Notes under the pieces: model-generated
The model's input: the letters and a program-made list of their open reading frames with translations, nothing else
What the model was told of the DNA's origin: nothing
The model's database searches: none
Source: Sulfuritalea sp.
Lineage (GTDB): Bacteria > Pseudomonadota > Gammaproteobacteria > Burkholderiales > Rhodocyclaceae
Assembly: GCA_016708585.1 (NCBI GenBank)
Contig: JADJFK010000002.1
Span: 32,434-96,433 of the forward strand
DNA: 64,000 nucleotides
Direction of reading: 5' to 3'
Shown: positions 44,825 through 57,384 of the stretch, one piece after another
How the letters are laid out: the number at the start of each line of letters is the position of its first letter
How positions within the stretch are numbered: position 1 is the stretch's first letter
Made by a program: the position numbers and the translations under genes

Positions 44825-46813
44825 ATGGAATCCTCGGCGCCACAACCTTCTGCGGAGCGAAGCGGTCGCTGGCGCTGGCTTTGGATATTGCCACGCTTGG
44901 CCTTCATCCTTTTCATCGGCGGAGTTGCCCTTCTGCTCTGGATGTCCGATCGTGCCGACAAGGAGGAAAGGCGGGCAACCCTGATCAGCGACATCCTCTG
45001 GCTCGAGCAGAACTTGCGCTTTCACCTGACCCGCAATGAGGAACTTCTCGGACGTATTGACCTTGCCCAAACAGCGGATGCAAAGACATTTGAATCCTTT
45101 GCCCGCACGTTATTCGGCTTTGAGAGCGGCCTGCGGCAGCTGATCTGGCTCGATGCCGAGGGACAGGCCCGGCGCGCCCACCCCGCCACCATGGATTCTG
45201 CGGTAGCCGGTGAAACCACCGAGGTTTCGCCGTCGCGGCAAAGCTTTCGCCTGGCTCGATCGCTGGGCAAGCCGGTCTATAGTTCGGCGTACCCGTTCTT
45301 CACCGACGACTGGCAGTTCGAGGTGCACGTCCCGGTTTCACGCGAAGGGCGCGTCGTCGGCGTAATGGTGGGGGTCTACCGGATCCGCGAGATCCTCGGC
45401 GACAGCGTGCCCTGGTGGCTGGCCGAACGATATCGCATAAGCATCGTCGGAAACTCCGGTAAGGTACTCGGAACACGCTCCAAAATCGAATCTGCGGTGA
45501 CCGACGAGGGCTATCAGGTCGCCTTCGATCCCCCCGGATGGGGCCTGACCATTCACGCGGTGCCTTATCACGCGCCCCGGCCCCTAGCCAGCGTGCTTCT
45601 GTCCGCGAGCCTGGTCATCCTGGCGCTGATCGTGTTGTGGAGCCTCTGGATACTGCGCCGGCATGTGCTGCGCCGCCAGGCAGTGGAAGAGCAATTGCAG
45701 CGGGAATACGCGTTCCGCAAGGCCATGGAGGATTCCCTCGATACCGGAATGCGGGCGCGCAACCTCGACGGGGAAATCATCTACGTCAACCCGGCCTTCT
45801 GCCGCATGGTTGGCTGGTCGGCTGCGGAGCTTATCGGCCGCCGTCCGCCAATGCCCTACTGGGCCGATGACTACCTCGACGAAACCCGCGCCATGCATGA
45901 CCGGGTTCTCGCCGGGCAAGGTCCTGAGGAAGGTTTCGAGCTTAAGTTGAAGCGCCGCAGCGGAGAAGTTATTGATGTACTTATCCACGAGGCGCCGCTG
46001 ATCGATGCTCAGGGACGGCACTCCGGCTGGATGGGGTCGATGGTGGATATTACCGAGCGAAAACACGCCGACGAGCAAGCGCGCCAGCAGCAGGACCGGT
46101 TGCAATCCACTGCGCGCCTGGTCGCCATGGGTGAGATGGCGTCGAGCATCGCGCACGAACTGAACCAGCCGCTGGCTGCGATTTCCAGCTATTGCACGGG
46201 GGCGGCGAACCTCCTGCGCAATCAGGTGCCGACGGACGAAGTGCTTCCGGCACTGGACAAGGCGGTGGAACAGGCACGCCGCGCGGGACAGGTGATCCGT
46301 CGCATCTACAGCCTCGCCCGCCCGGGCGAAAGTCGCTTCGAAGTCGTCGATCTTGCCGAGCGTGTCGAAGCTGCCTTGTCACTGATGGACGGTGAAATCC
46401 GCCAAAAGGGCATCCACGTCTTGCTGGCACTTTCCCCGGCAGCGACTGTCGAGGGCGATCCGGTTTTGCTCGAGCAGGCACTCTTCAACCTGTTACGCAA
46501 TGCGATCGAATCCATGCGAGATACGGCCCCCGAGCAACGACAACTGGCTGTTGCGCTTACCTGTGCTGAAGGTTATGCCAGGCTCGCAATTGTTGACCGC
46601 GGCTATGGCATCGCTCCCGACGTGGCCGGACAACTGTTTGACCCGCTGTTCACCACCAAGCCGGAAGGCATGGGGATGGGGCTGGCAATCTGCCGTTCAG
46701 TGGTGGAAAATCATCGCGGCCGCCTATCGTTCGAGGCCAACCCACAAGGAGGTACAGTATTTCACGTTCTTCTGCCCCTGGTGCCGCAATGGGTAGCCCC
46801 GCCACGCACATAG
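44825..46813 (+). CDS. dctS: Sensor histidine kinase, DctS type
   Basis: Membrane sensor for dicarboxylates that phosphorylates DctR. 662 residues: a first membrane helix (about 22-41), a periplasmic sensor domain (about 42-255), a second helix (about 257-280), a PAS domain (about 300-425, GMRARNLDGEIIYVNPAF), a HisKA dimer with phospho-acceptor His in SIAHELNQPL, and an HATPase domain with NLLRNAIES and GMGMGLAI. Its 3' end overlaps dctR by 25 bases. Substrate inferred from the adjacent transporter. Confidence 0.92.
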   Translation: MESSAPQPSAERSGRWRWLWILPRLAFILFIGGVALLLWMSDRADKEERRATLISDILWLEQNLRFHLTRNEELLGRIDLAQTADAKTFESFARTLFGFESGLRQLIWLDAEGQARRAHPATMDSAVAGETTEVSPSRQSFRLARSLGKPVYSSAYPFFTDDWQFEVHVPVSREGRVVGVMVGVYRIREILGDSVPWWLAERYRISIVGNSGKVLGTRSKIESAVTDEGYQVAFDPPGWGLTIHAVPYHAPRPLASVLLSASLVILALIVLWSLWILRRHVLRRQAVEEQLQREYAFRKAMEDSLDTGMRARNLDGEIIYVNPAFCRMVGWSAAELIGRRPPMPYWADDYLDETRAMHDRVLAGQGPEEGFELKLKRRSGEVIDVLIHEAPLIDAQGRHSGWMGSMVDITERKHADEQARQQQDRLQSTARLVAMGEMASSIAHELNQPLAAISSYCTGAANLLRNQVPTDEVLPALDKAVEQARRAGQVIRRIYSLARPGESRFEVVDLAERVEAALSLMDGEIRQKGIHVLLALSPAATVEGDPVLLEQALFNLLRNAIESMRDTAPEQRQLAVALTCAEGYARLAIVDRGYGIAPDVAGQLFDPLFTTKPEGMGMGLAICRSVVENHRGRLSFEANPQGGTVFHVLLPLVPQWVAPPRT

Positions 46814-47412
46814 TCGACGATGATCCGGCGGTGCGCGATGCGCTGCAATGGCTGCTGAAATCGAGGAGTGTGCAGTCCCAGGTCTGGGGGTCGGCAGAGG
46901 CCTTCCTGGCCTCCGCATCATGCGAACTTTGCGGGTGCCTGCTGCTTGATGTGCGAATGCCCGGCATGAGCGGCATCGAGCTGTTCGACCGGCTGCGCGC
47001 GCTGAATTGTCGACTGCCCGTGATTTTTCTGACCGGCCACGGCGACGTCCCGATGGCGGTCCAGGCCCTGAAGGACGGCGCCTTCGATTTCATCGAAAAG
47101 CCCTACGACGACAATGCGCTGGTCGATAAGGTGCTGGCCGCCCTGGAACATGATACGAAGCGCTGCATCAGGGAAAAGTCGCTGCGCGAAGTGCAACACA
47201 GGCTGGAACAGCTCACTCAGCGCGAGCAGGAAGTCATGCATCAGATCCTCGCCGGCAAGCTGAACAAGGTGATAGCCGACGAACTCGGCATTGCCATGCG
47301 CACGGTCGAGGTCCATCGCTCGCATATCTTCGAGAAGATGCAGGTCCGCTCCGCGGTGGAGTTGTCGCAGGTACTCGGCCTGTTGGGAAACCAGTCCGGG
47401 CCGGAGAGTTAG
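46789..47412 (+). CDS. dctR: Response regulator, FixJ family (DctR)
   Basis: DNA-binding partner of DctS. 207 residues: a receiver domain (1-120) with acidic DDD at the N-terminus, phospho-acceptor Asp in CLLLDVRMPGMSG, Thr in LTGHGD and Lys in FIEKPYDD, then a LuxR-type HTH (LTQREQEVMHQILAGKLNKVIADELG). Probably controls dctPQM. Its stop overlaps the convergent tilS end by four bases. Confidence 0.93.
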   Translation: MGSPATHIVDDDPAVRDALQWLLKSRSVQSQVWGSAEAFLASASCELCGCLLLDVRMPGMSGIELFDRLRALNCRLPVIFLTGHGDVPMAVQALKDGAFDFIEKPYDDNALVDKVLAALEHDTKRCIREKSLREVQHRLEQLTQREQEVMHQILAGKLNKVIADELGIAMRTVEVHRSHIFEKMQVRSAVELSQVLGLLGNQSGPES

Positions 47413-48377
47413 CCAGGCAGCTTCAGGTGCAGGCTGCCGGCTGCGCACCACAAGGAATAGGGCGCAAGGTCAAGGCGCGGATGCCGGTCATTGCCCGCCG
47501 TCCGCAGTTGCCGTACGAACTCCCTCAGACGGCGCTCATCCGGCGCCTGCAACGTGTGCCAGGCAAGCATGGCCCGCAGCAGATTGCGCGCCCGCGCATC
47601 GGACAGCTGCCTGAGCAGCGCCAAAGGCAGGGGAAATTCCGGCCGGCGCGTGCCGAGATCCAGGGTCGCGAGATCGTCGAGCAAGCCCTCCGTCTCGCCG
47701 AAATGCGTTGCCGCGGCCGCAAGTTGCTCGCCCGCCCTGGGGAAGCGTGCCTCGATCGCCGGCAGGATCTCGCGCCGCAGGAAATTCCGTGTGTAGCGCA
47801 GGTCGAAGTTGCTTTCGTCATCCACCCAGCTCAGGCCCCGACTCCCGGCATACGCCTCAAGCTCATCGCGTCCCAGCCCCAGCAGGGGTCGCAGGATCCG
47901 TCCCCGCGCCTCAGCCATGGCCGCCGCGCCACGCACCCCGCTGCCACGCAACAGGTTGTGCAGCACGGTTTCGGCCTGGTCATCGGCATGGTGTGCAAGC
48001 AGAATCCAGTCGGCAGAATGCTCGGCCAGCGCTTTGTGGCGCAGCCTGCGCGCCGCGGCTTCGATTCCCTCGCCCGACCTTGCGGGAACCTCTACCCGCC
48101 GCACGATCAAGGGTATGCCAAGCTGTTCACAAACCCTTCCGCACGAGTCGGCCCACGCATCAGCATTCGGGCTGAGGCCGTGATGGACATGAAGCGCGGA
48201 AAGGCGCAGGCCTGCGTCGGCGGCATGGTGATTCGAGGCATGAAGCAAAACGGTGGAATCGAGTCCGCCGGAATAACCTACGGTAACGGTCTCGCCCGAC
48301 CTTGCGTGGCGGCAAAGGCAGGCGGCCAGCGCCTGCATCACCGGGTCACTGAACGGCCTGTTCCTTGTATCGGCCAT
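47409..48377 (-). CDS. tilS: tRNA(Ile)-lysidine synthetase
   Basis: Converts C34 of the CAU-anticodon tRNA-Ile to lysidine so that it reads AUA. 322 residues; the PP-loop GYSGGLDST is near 34-42, with HVHHGLSPNADAW and the catalytic core LLAHHADDQAETVLHNLLRGSG. It ends shortly after the middle domain and lacks most of the C-terminal domain of the 430-residue E. coli enzyme. Start uncertain: 48377 overlaps accA by 32 bases, while ATG at 48338 would avoid the overlap. Confidence 0.9.
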   Translation of the reverse strand: MADTRNRPFSDPVMQALAACLCRHARSGETVTVGYSGGLDSTVLLHASNHHAADAGLRLSALHVHHGLSPNADAWADSCGRVCEQLGIPLIVRRVEVPARSGEGIEAAARRLRHKALAEHSADWILLAHHADDQAETVLHNLLRGSGVRGAAAMAEARGRILRPLLGLGRDELEAYAGSRGLSWVDDESNFDLRYTRNFLRREILPAIEARFPRAGEQLAAAATHFGETEGLLDDLATLDLGTRRPEFPLPLALLRQLSDARARNLLRAMLAWHTLQAPDERRLREFVRQLRTAGNDRHPRLDLAPYSLWCAAGSLHLKLPG

Positions 48378-49314
48378 AACTCATCAAACGATCGAAACGG
48401 CGCTCGATGAGTTCGCCGGTCGAAAGGCCGGCGATTTGCTTGAGTGCTTCCTGCAGGCTTTTCCTGACGCTTTGCGCAATCGCGCGATGATCACGGTGGG
48501 CCCCTCCGACCGGTTCGTTGATGATCTTGTCGATCAGACCCAGCGACTTCAGTCGTTGCGCGGTGATCCCCATCGTCTCGGCCGCATCGCCCGCCCGCTC
48601 GGCGCTTTTCCACAGGATCGAGGCACAACCTTCGGGTGAAATGACGGAATAGGTGGAGTACTGCAGCATGGCGACGACATCGGCGACCGCAATCGCGAGG
48701 GCGCCACCCGATCCGCCCTCGCCGATGATGGTGGCGATCAGCGGCACCTTCAATTCGGTCATGACGGCCAGGTTGCGGCCGATCGCTTCCGATTGGCCGC
48801 GCTCTTCGGCATCGATTCCCGGATAGGCCCCGGGCGTATCGACAAACGTAAAGACGGGAATGCCGAATTTCTCCGCCAGGCGCATCAGCCGCAGCGCCTT
48901 CCGGTAGCCTTCCGGACGGGGCATGCCGAAATTGCGGTGGATCTTTTCCTTCGTGTCGCGGCCCTTCTGATGACCGATCACCATGCACGACTGGCCGTTG
49001 AAGCGAGCCAGTCCGCCAACGATGGCATGGTCATCCGCGTAACAGCGGTCGCCATGCAACTCCTGGAAGTCGGTGAAAACCAGGTCGATGTAGTCCAGGG
49101 TATAGGGTCGTTGCGGATGCCGGGCGACCAAGGCGCACTGCCAAGGCGTGAGCTTGGCGTAGATCTCCTTGGTCAGGCTCTGGTTTTTGGCGTCGAGCCG
49201 CGAAATTTCCTCGGAAATATCCACTGCCGAATCGTCCTGCACAAACCGCAATTGCTCGATCTTGGCTTCAAGCTCGGCGATCGGCTGTTCGAATTCCAGA
49301 AAGCTTGTCTTCAT
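48346..49314 (-). CDS. accA: Acetyl-CoA carboxylase carboxyltransferase subunit alpha
   Basis: With AccD, transfers carboxyl from biotin to acetyl-CoA, giving malonyl-CoA, the first step of fatty acid synthesis. 322 residues, the usual size, with TFVDTPGAYPGIDAEERGQSEAI, EGGSGGALAI and the N-terminal FLEFEQPIAELEAKI coiled segment. Followed by tilS, a common neighbour. Confidence 0.97.
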   Translation of the reverse strand: MKTSFLEFEQPIAELEAKIEQLRFVQDDSAVDISEEISRLDAKNQSLTKEIYAKLTPWQCALVARHPQRPYTLDYIDLVFTDFQELHGDRCYADDHAIVGGLARFNGQSCMVIGHQKGRDTKEKIHRNFGMPRPEGYRKALRLMRLAEKFGIPVFTFVDTPGAYPGIDAEERGQSEAIGRNLAVMTELKVPLIATIIGEGGSGGALAIAVADVVAMLQYSTYSVISPEGCASILWKSAERAGDAAETMGITAQRLKSLGLIDKIINEPVGGAHRDHRAIAQSVRKSLQEALKQIAGLSTGELIERRFDRLMSYGRYKEQAVQ

Positions 49315-49383
49315 GGCTGGATTTTAACAGTCCCGCCGCTTGCGGGCCATCAAGGCAGCTACTGGGCGAGGGATGCGGAACAC

Positions 49384-49424
49384 AAAAAACAAAAGCCCTC
49401 CCCCGGCAATCCGGAGGAGGGCTT
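49384..49424 (-). terminator. Terminator of the rRNA operon
   Basis: Minus strand: a GC-rich stem (AGCCCTCCTCCGG paired with CCGGGGGAGGGCT, one mismatch) then TTTGTTTTTTG, directly after 5S. Confidence 0.8.
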
Positions 49425-49433
49425 CATGGGGAA

Positions 49434-49549
49434 GTCTGGCGTTGACCTACTTTCTCACACGGTGAAGTGCAATATCATCGGCGCGGTCTCGTTTCACGGT
49501 CCTGTTCGGGATGGGAAGGGGTGGTACCAAGACGCTATGGACACCAGAC
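49434..49549 (-). rRNA. rrf: 5S ribosomal RNA
   Basis: About 116 bases. Ends pair as GTCTGGTG/CGCCAGAC-like terminal helix. Conserved internal text CCCATCCCGAACAGG and GAGAAAGTAGGTCA is present. Ends are estimated to within a few bases. Confidence 0.95.
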
Positions 49550-49679
49550 TAAAACGGCGTGCTGCGGGATGGGGCAATAAAGCCTTGGGCCGGAGCACAT
49601 GATTCGGGAGAAGTAAGTTTTGGATCGTGATTGCCTGTCTTTGGTTACTGCTTATAGACAAGGGCTCGGATGCTGCATT

Positions 49680-49694
49680 GAGCTCAATGTTATA

Positions 49695-49702
<8 letters not shown>
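49680..49702 (-). other. Pre-23S processing stem, 3' arm
   Basis: Perfect 23-base complement of 52568-52590. The two arms bring together the ends of 23S for RNase III-type cleavage. Confidence 0.8.
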
Positions 49703-52567
<2,865 letters not shown>

Positions 52568-52574
<7 letters not shown>

Positions 52575-52590
52575 CTATAACATTGAGCTC
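52568..52590 (-). other. Pre-23S processing stem, 5' arm
   Basis: Partner of 49680-49702; includes the first bases of mature 23S. Confidence 0.8.
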
Positions 52591-52735
52591 CGGTTCCCCG
52601 AATCCCTCCTCTACAGGAGCAACCAAAGTATTACTTTTTCAGATCCCCGCGCCGGTTCAAAGGACGGGGATCGTGAAGATACAATCACAACCCATGTGCC
52701 ACCCTTTCCAGGGTGACACAACCTTACTTCTTCCG

Positions 52736-52750
52736 AATTTTTAAAGATCC
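52736..52750 (-). promoter_or_regulatory. boxA-like antitermination element in the 16S-23S spacer
   Basis: Minus strand GGATCTTTAAAAATT, matching the leader copy at 54867. The remaining spacer has only the two tRNA genes. Confidence 0.6.
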
Positions 52751-52853
52751 AACAACCGCTTACTCATAAGGAGTAATGACTACAGAGAAGCACCGGGCTT
52801 CCATGTACTCATTACGCTTCATGCCGCTGCCAGCCGCCACGCGCACCGGAAAA

Positions 52854-52929
52854 TGGTGGAGGATGACGGGATCGAACCGACGACCCCCTGCTTGCAAAGC
52901 AGGTGCTCTCCCAGCTGAGCTAATCCCCC
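52854..52929 (-). tRNA. tRNA-Ala (TGC)
   Basis: 76 bases with encoded CCA. Minus strand starts GGGGGATTAGCTCAGCTGGG; anticodon loop CTTTGCAAG gives TGC. In the 16S-23S spacer. Confidence 0.97.
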
Positions 52930-52939
52930 GTGATGCGCG

Positions 52940-53016
52940 TGGTGGGTCTGGATGGGTTCGAACCATCGACCCCCGCCTTATCAAGACGGTGCTCTAACCA
53001 GCTGAGCTACAGACCC
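52940..53016 (-). tRNA. tRNA-Ile (GAT)
   Basis: 77 bases with encoded CCA. Starts GGGTCTGTAGCTCAGCTGGT; anticodon loop CTTGATAAG gives GAT. Confidence 0.97.
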
Positions 53017-53029
53017 GCTGTTGGGTTCT

Positions 53030-53054
53030 AAACAACCGATAGGTTGTAGGTGCT
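53030..53054 (-). other. Pre-16S processing stem, 3' arm
   Basis: Complementary to 54843-54866 apart from one unpaired base. Confidence 0.75.
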
Positions 53055-53070
53055 CACCACGCCTTTGCTC

Positions 53071-54611
<1,541 letters not shown>

Positions 54612-54842
54612 AATCTGTCTATTTACTACTCGCTCAAACGAATCTCAGAGGCTAAATTTGCATTTAACCTTACTGTTATTTCGTGTAAGCACTTGCTTTA
54701 ACTCATCAGCATCCAGCAGCAGCAGATTCGTCACTTTGCGCTTTCGCACTCCGCTTGGAACTCAGTTCGAGTCTTGCGACCCGGACCAGCAACCGTCTCT
54801 TCGATTTCGAGACGACTGCCCGCTACCACCTCCAGCACAGCA

Positions 54843-54866
54843 AGCACCTACACCTATCGGTTGTTT
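54843..54866 (-). other. Pre-16S processing stem, 5' arm
   Basis: Partner of 53030-53054, in the rrn leader directly downstream of boxA. Confidence 0.75.
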
Positions 54867-54880
54867 GGTTTTTAAAGATC
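54867..54880 (-). promoter_or_regulatory. boxA-like element in the rrn leader
   Basis: Minus strand GATCTTTAAAAACC, similar to the E. coli boxA (TGCTCTTTAACA) and repeated in the spacer at 52736. Confidence 0.6.
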
Positions 54881-54922
54881 TTCCGCCTGTTTCAGCGGCT
54901 CCGCAATCAGCAGAGAGGGGCG

Positions 54923-54951
54923 ATTATAGGGAGCGTTTTTCGATGTGTAAA
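54923..54951 (-). promoter_or_regulatory. rRNA operon promoter
   Basis: Minus strand TTTACA (54946-54951), 17 bases, TATAAT (54923-54928), then a GC-rich discriminator CGCCCC typical of stringently controlled rrn promoters. An A-rich stretch upstream may be an UP element. The 478-base gap to pyrD holds only this control region and the leader. Confidence 0.75.
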
Positions 54952-55089
54952 CCCCCTTCGCAAACTTTTTTCAGCTGTCAAACAAAAAGCCCTGTGCGGC
55001 GGTGACTTAGCTCAGACCGACATGCGGTACCACGCGCGATATCCGGAAACCGGGAGCATCTTCCTGCCGGCATCGTAGAATCCTTTGCC

Positions 55090-56115
55090 ATGATTCCCTA
55101 CCCCCTGATACGCCCGCTACTCTTCGCGCTCGATGCCGAGCGCGCCCATGAATTGACGCTGTATCTCGTTGCATTGGGCGATTCGCTGGGCCTTGCGCGA
55201 CCGACGCCTGCCGATGGCAAGCCGGTCGACGTCATGGGACTCCGCTTTCCCAATCGCGTCGGCCTGGCCGCCGGCCTCGACAAGAACGGCACCGCGGTCG
55301 ACGGGCTCAGCCGCCTTGGCTTCGGCTTTCTCGAAGTGGGCACCGTAACGCCACGTCCGCAACCGGGCAACCCCAAGCCCCGCCTGTTCCGGCTACCGGA
55401 ACACGAGGCCATCATCAATCGCATGGGCTTCAACAATGCGGGAGTCGATGCATTGCTGGAAAAGCTGGCGTCCATCCGCTATCGCGGCATCCTCGGCATC
55501 AACATCGGCAAGAACTTCGATACGCCCATCGAGAAGGCCGTCGATGATTACCTGCTCTGCCTCGACAAGGCCTACCGCCAGGCAAGCTACATCACCGTCA
55601 ATATTTCTTCGCCCAACACCAAGAACCTGCGCCAGTTGCAGGGGGTTTCCGAGCTCGACACCCTGCTGTCAGCCCTCAAGTCCCGTCAAAACGCGCTGGC
55701 GGACCAGCACGGCAAATACGTTCCGCTAGCGCTCAAGATAGCGCCGGATCTCGAAACTGGCCAGATCATCGACATCGCCGACGCCCTCCGAAGGCATCGC
55801 ATCGACGCCGTGATCGCCACCAATACCACGCTGGGCCGGGAAGGCGTCGAGTCATCGCCGCTGGCCGCCGAAGCCGGAGGACTGTCCGGCGGCCCGCTGT
55901 TCGAGAAATCCACCGCCGTGATTCGCAGCCTTGCCCAGGCGCTGGCCGGCGAGTTGCCCATCATCGCTGCCGGCGGCATCACCAGCGGTGCGCGGGCGCA
56001 GGCCAAGATCGAAGCCGGCGCCGCCCTGGTGCAGATCTACAGCGGGCTGATCTACCGCGGCCCGCAGCTTGTCGCGGAATGCATCGCAGCCACCAGCAAC
56101 GCGGCGCGGCGGTAA
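55090..56115 (+). CDS. pyrD: Dihydroorotate dehydrogenase (quinone), class 2
   Basis: Oxidises dihydroorotate to orotate in pyrimidine synthesis, passing electrons to quinone at the inner membrane. 341 residues: an N-terminal membrane-associated helix pair (PLIRPLLFALDAERAHEL), then the FMN barrel with GLAAGLDKNG, the catalytic Ser in VNISSPNTKNLR, and GGLSGGPLFEKST. Class 2 is shown by the N-terminal extension and Ser (not Cys) base. Divergent from the rrn operon. Confidence 0.97.
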   Translation: MIPYPLIRPLLFALDAERAHELTLYLVALGDSLGLARPTPADGKPVDVMGLRFPNRVGLAAGLDKNGTAVDGLSRLGFGFLEVGTVTPRPQPGNPKPRLFRLPEHEAIINRMGFNNAGVDALLEKLASIRYRGILGINIGKNFDTPIEKAVDDYLLCLDKAYRQASYITVNISSPNTKNLRQLQGVSELDTLLSALKSRQNALADQHGKYVPLALKIAPDLETGQIIDIADALRRHRIDAVIATNTTLGREGVESSPLAAEAGGLSGGPLFEKSTAVIRSLAQALAGELPIIAAGGITSGARAQAKIEAGAALVQIYSGLIYRGPQLVAECIAATSNAARR

Positions 56116-56209
56116 CATTCACGATCCCCTCTTGCGCACCATACCCTTAAAAGCGAGATAATTTGATCTCCACCAATTGTTGCGGACAACGCGCAGCGCT
56201 CCGCGCACC

Positions 56210-56794
56210 ATGACCAGTTATCTTTTCATCATCCTCGGCGCGGTCCTCGTCAACAACGTCGTCTTCGTGCGCATCCTCGGCCTGTGCCCGTTCATGGGCG
56301 TCTCCAGGAAGCTGGAAACAGCAATCGGCATGGGCGCCGCAACCACTTTCGTTCTGACCATGGCCTGCGGCGCCAGCTACATCATCGACCGCTGGCTGCT
56401 GATACCGAATCAACTCGAATACCTGCGCACGCTGTCCTTCATCGTCACCATCGCCGCCATCGTGCAACTGACCGAACTGGTGATACAGAAGACCAGCCCG
56501 CTGCTGCACCAGGTACTGGGCATCTACCTGCCGCTGATCACGACCAATTGCGCCGTGCTCGGCATTCCGCTGCTCAACGTCAGCCTGCGCCACAACTTCC
56601 TCGAATCGCTGTTGTTCGGTTTCGGCAGCGCCGTGGGTTTCACGCTGGCGCTGATCCTGTTCGCGGGCATCCGCGAACGCCTTGAAGCAGCCGATGTTCC
56701 GGTGCACTTCCGCGGCACGGCCATCGCCATGATCACCGCCGGCCTGATGAGCCTTGCCTTCATGGGTTTCGCCGGGCTGGACAAGTACAAGTAA
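56210..56794 (+). CDS. rsxA: Rsx/Rnf electron transport complex subunit A
   Basis: Integral membrane subunit with six helices. In E. coli the Rsx complex reduces and switches off the SoxR redox sensor, while Rnf in other bacteria couples ferredoxin and NAD to ion pumping. 194 residues starting MTSYLFIILGAVLVNNVVF at 56210. The ILGLCPFMGVSR and TTNCAVLG motifs carry the Cys residues that hold an Fe-S site in RnfA. First of rsxABCDGE. Confidence 0.95.
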   Translation: MTSYLFIILGAVLVNNVVFVRILGLCPFMGVSRKLETAIGMGAATTFVLTMACGASYIIDRWLLIPNQLEYLRTLSFIVTIAAIVQLTELVIQKTSPLLHQVLGIYLPLITTNCAVLGIPLLNVSLRHNFLESLLFGFGSAVGFTLALILFAGIRERLEAADVPVHFRGTAIAMITAGLMSLAFMGFAGLDKYK

Positions 56795-56832
56795 TGGCCC
56801 CACACGCCCCCCGGGCCGGCGCAGGCATAGCC

Positions 56833-57384
56833 ATGCTCGAAGCGATTCTGGTCATGGCGCTGGGCGCCGTCCTGCTCGGTGCCGCTCTCGGCTATGCGGC
56901 GGTGCGCTTCCGCGTCGAAGGCGATCCGCTGGTGGAGAAAATCGACGCCATCCTGCCGCAAACCCAGTGCGGCCAATGCGGCTTCCCCGGCTGCAAGCCC
57001 TACGCACAGGCCATCGCCAAGGGCGAGGCCGACATCAACTGCTGTCCGCCAGGAGGCGAGGAAGGCATCCACAAACTCGCCGACCTGCTCGGTCGCGAGT
57101 TCAAACCGTTATCCGCCGAACACGGCGTCGAGAAACCGAAGTCGGTCGCCGTCATCGACGAGCAGGCCTGCATCGGCTGCACGCTGTGCATCCAGGCCTG
57201 CCCGGTAGACGCCATCGTCGGCGCGGCGAAGCAGATGCATACCGTGGTTGCCGTGCAGTGCACGGGATGCGAGCTTTGCATCGCGCCCTGTCCGGTCGAC
57301 TGCATCCGCATGGAAGCCATTCAGGAAACGGTGGACACCTGGAAGTGGAAGTATCCCGTGGTGCCCCTGCGGCAGACCGCATGA
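56833..57384 (+). CDS. rsxB: Rsx/Rnf complex ferredoxin-like subunit B
   Basis: Fe-S electron carrier of the complex. An N-terminal membrane anchor (MLEAILVMALGAVLLGAALG) is followed by the 4Fe-4S motif CGQCGFPGCKPYA and two ferredoxin clusters (CIGCTLCIQACP, CTGCELCIAPCP). 183 residues from 56833, matching the E. coli start; the ATG at 56794, overlapping the rsxA stop, is the alternative and adds 13 residues. The stop overlaps rsxC (ATGA). Confidence 0.94.
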   Translation: MLEAILVMALGAVLLGAALGYAAVRFRVEGDPLVEKIDAILPQTQCGQCGFPGCKPYAQAIAKGEADINCCPPGGEEGIHKLADLLGREFKPLSAEHGVEKPKSVAVIDEQACIGCTLCIQACPVDAIVGAAKQMHTVVAVQCTGCELCIAPCPVDCIRMEAIQETVDTWKWKYPVVPLRQTA

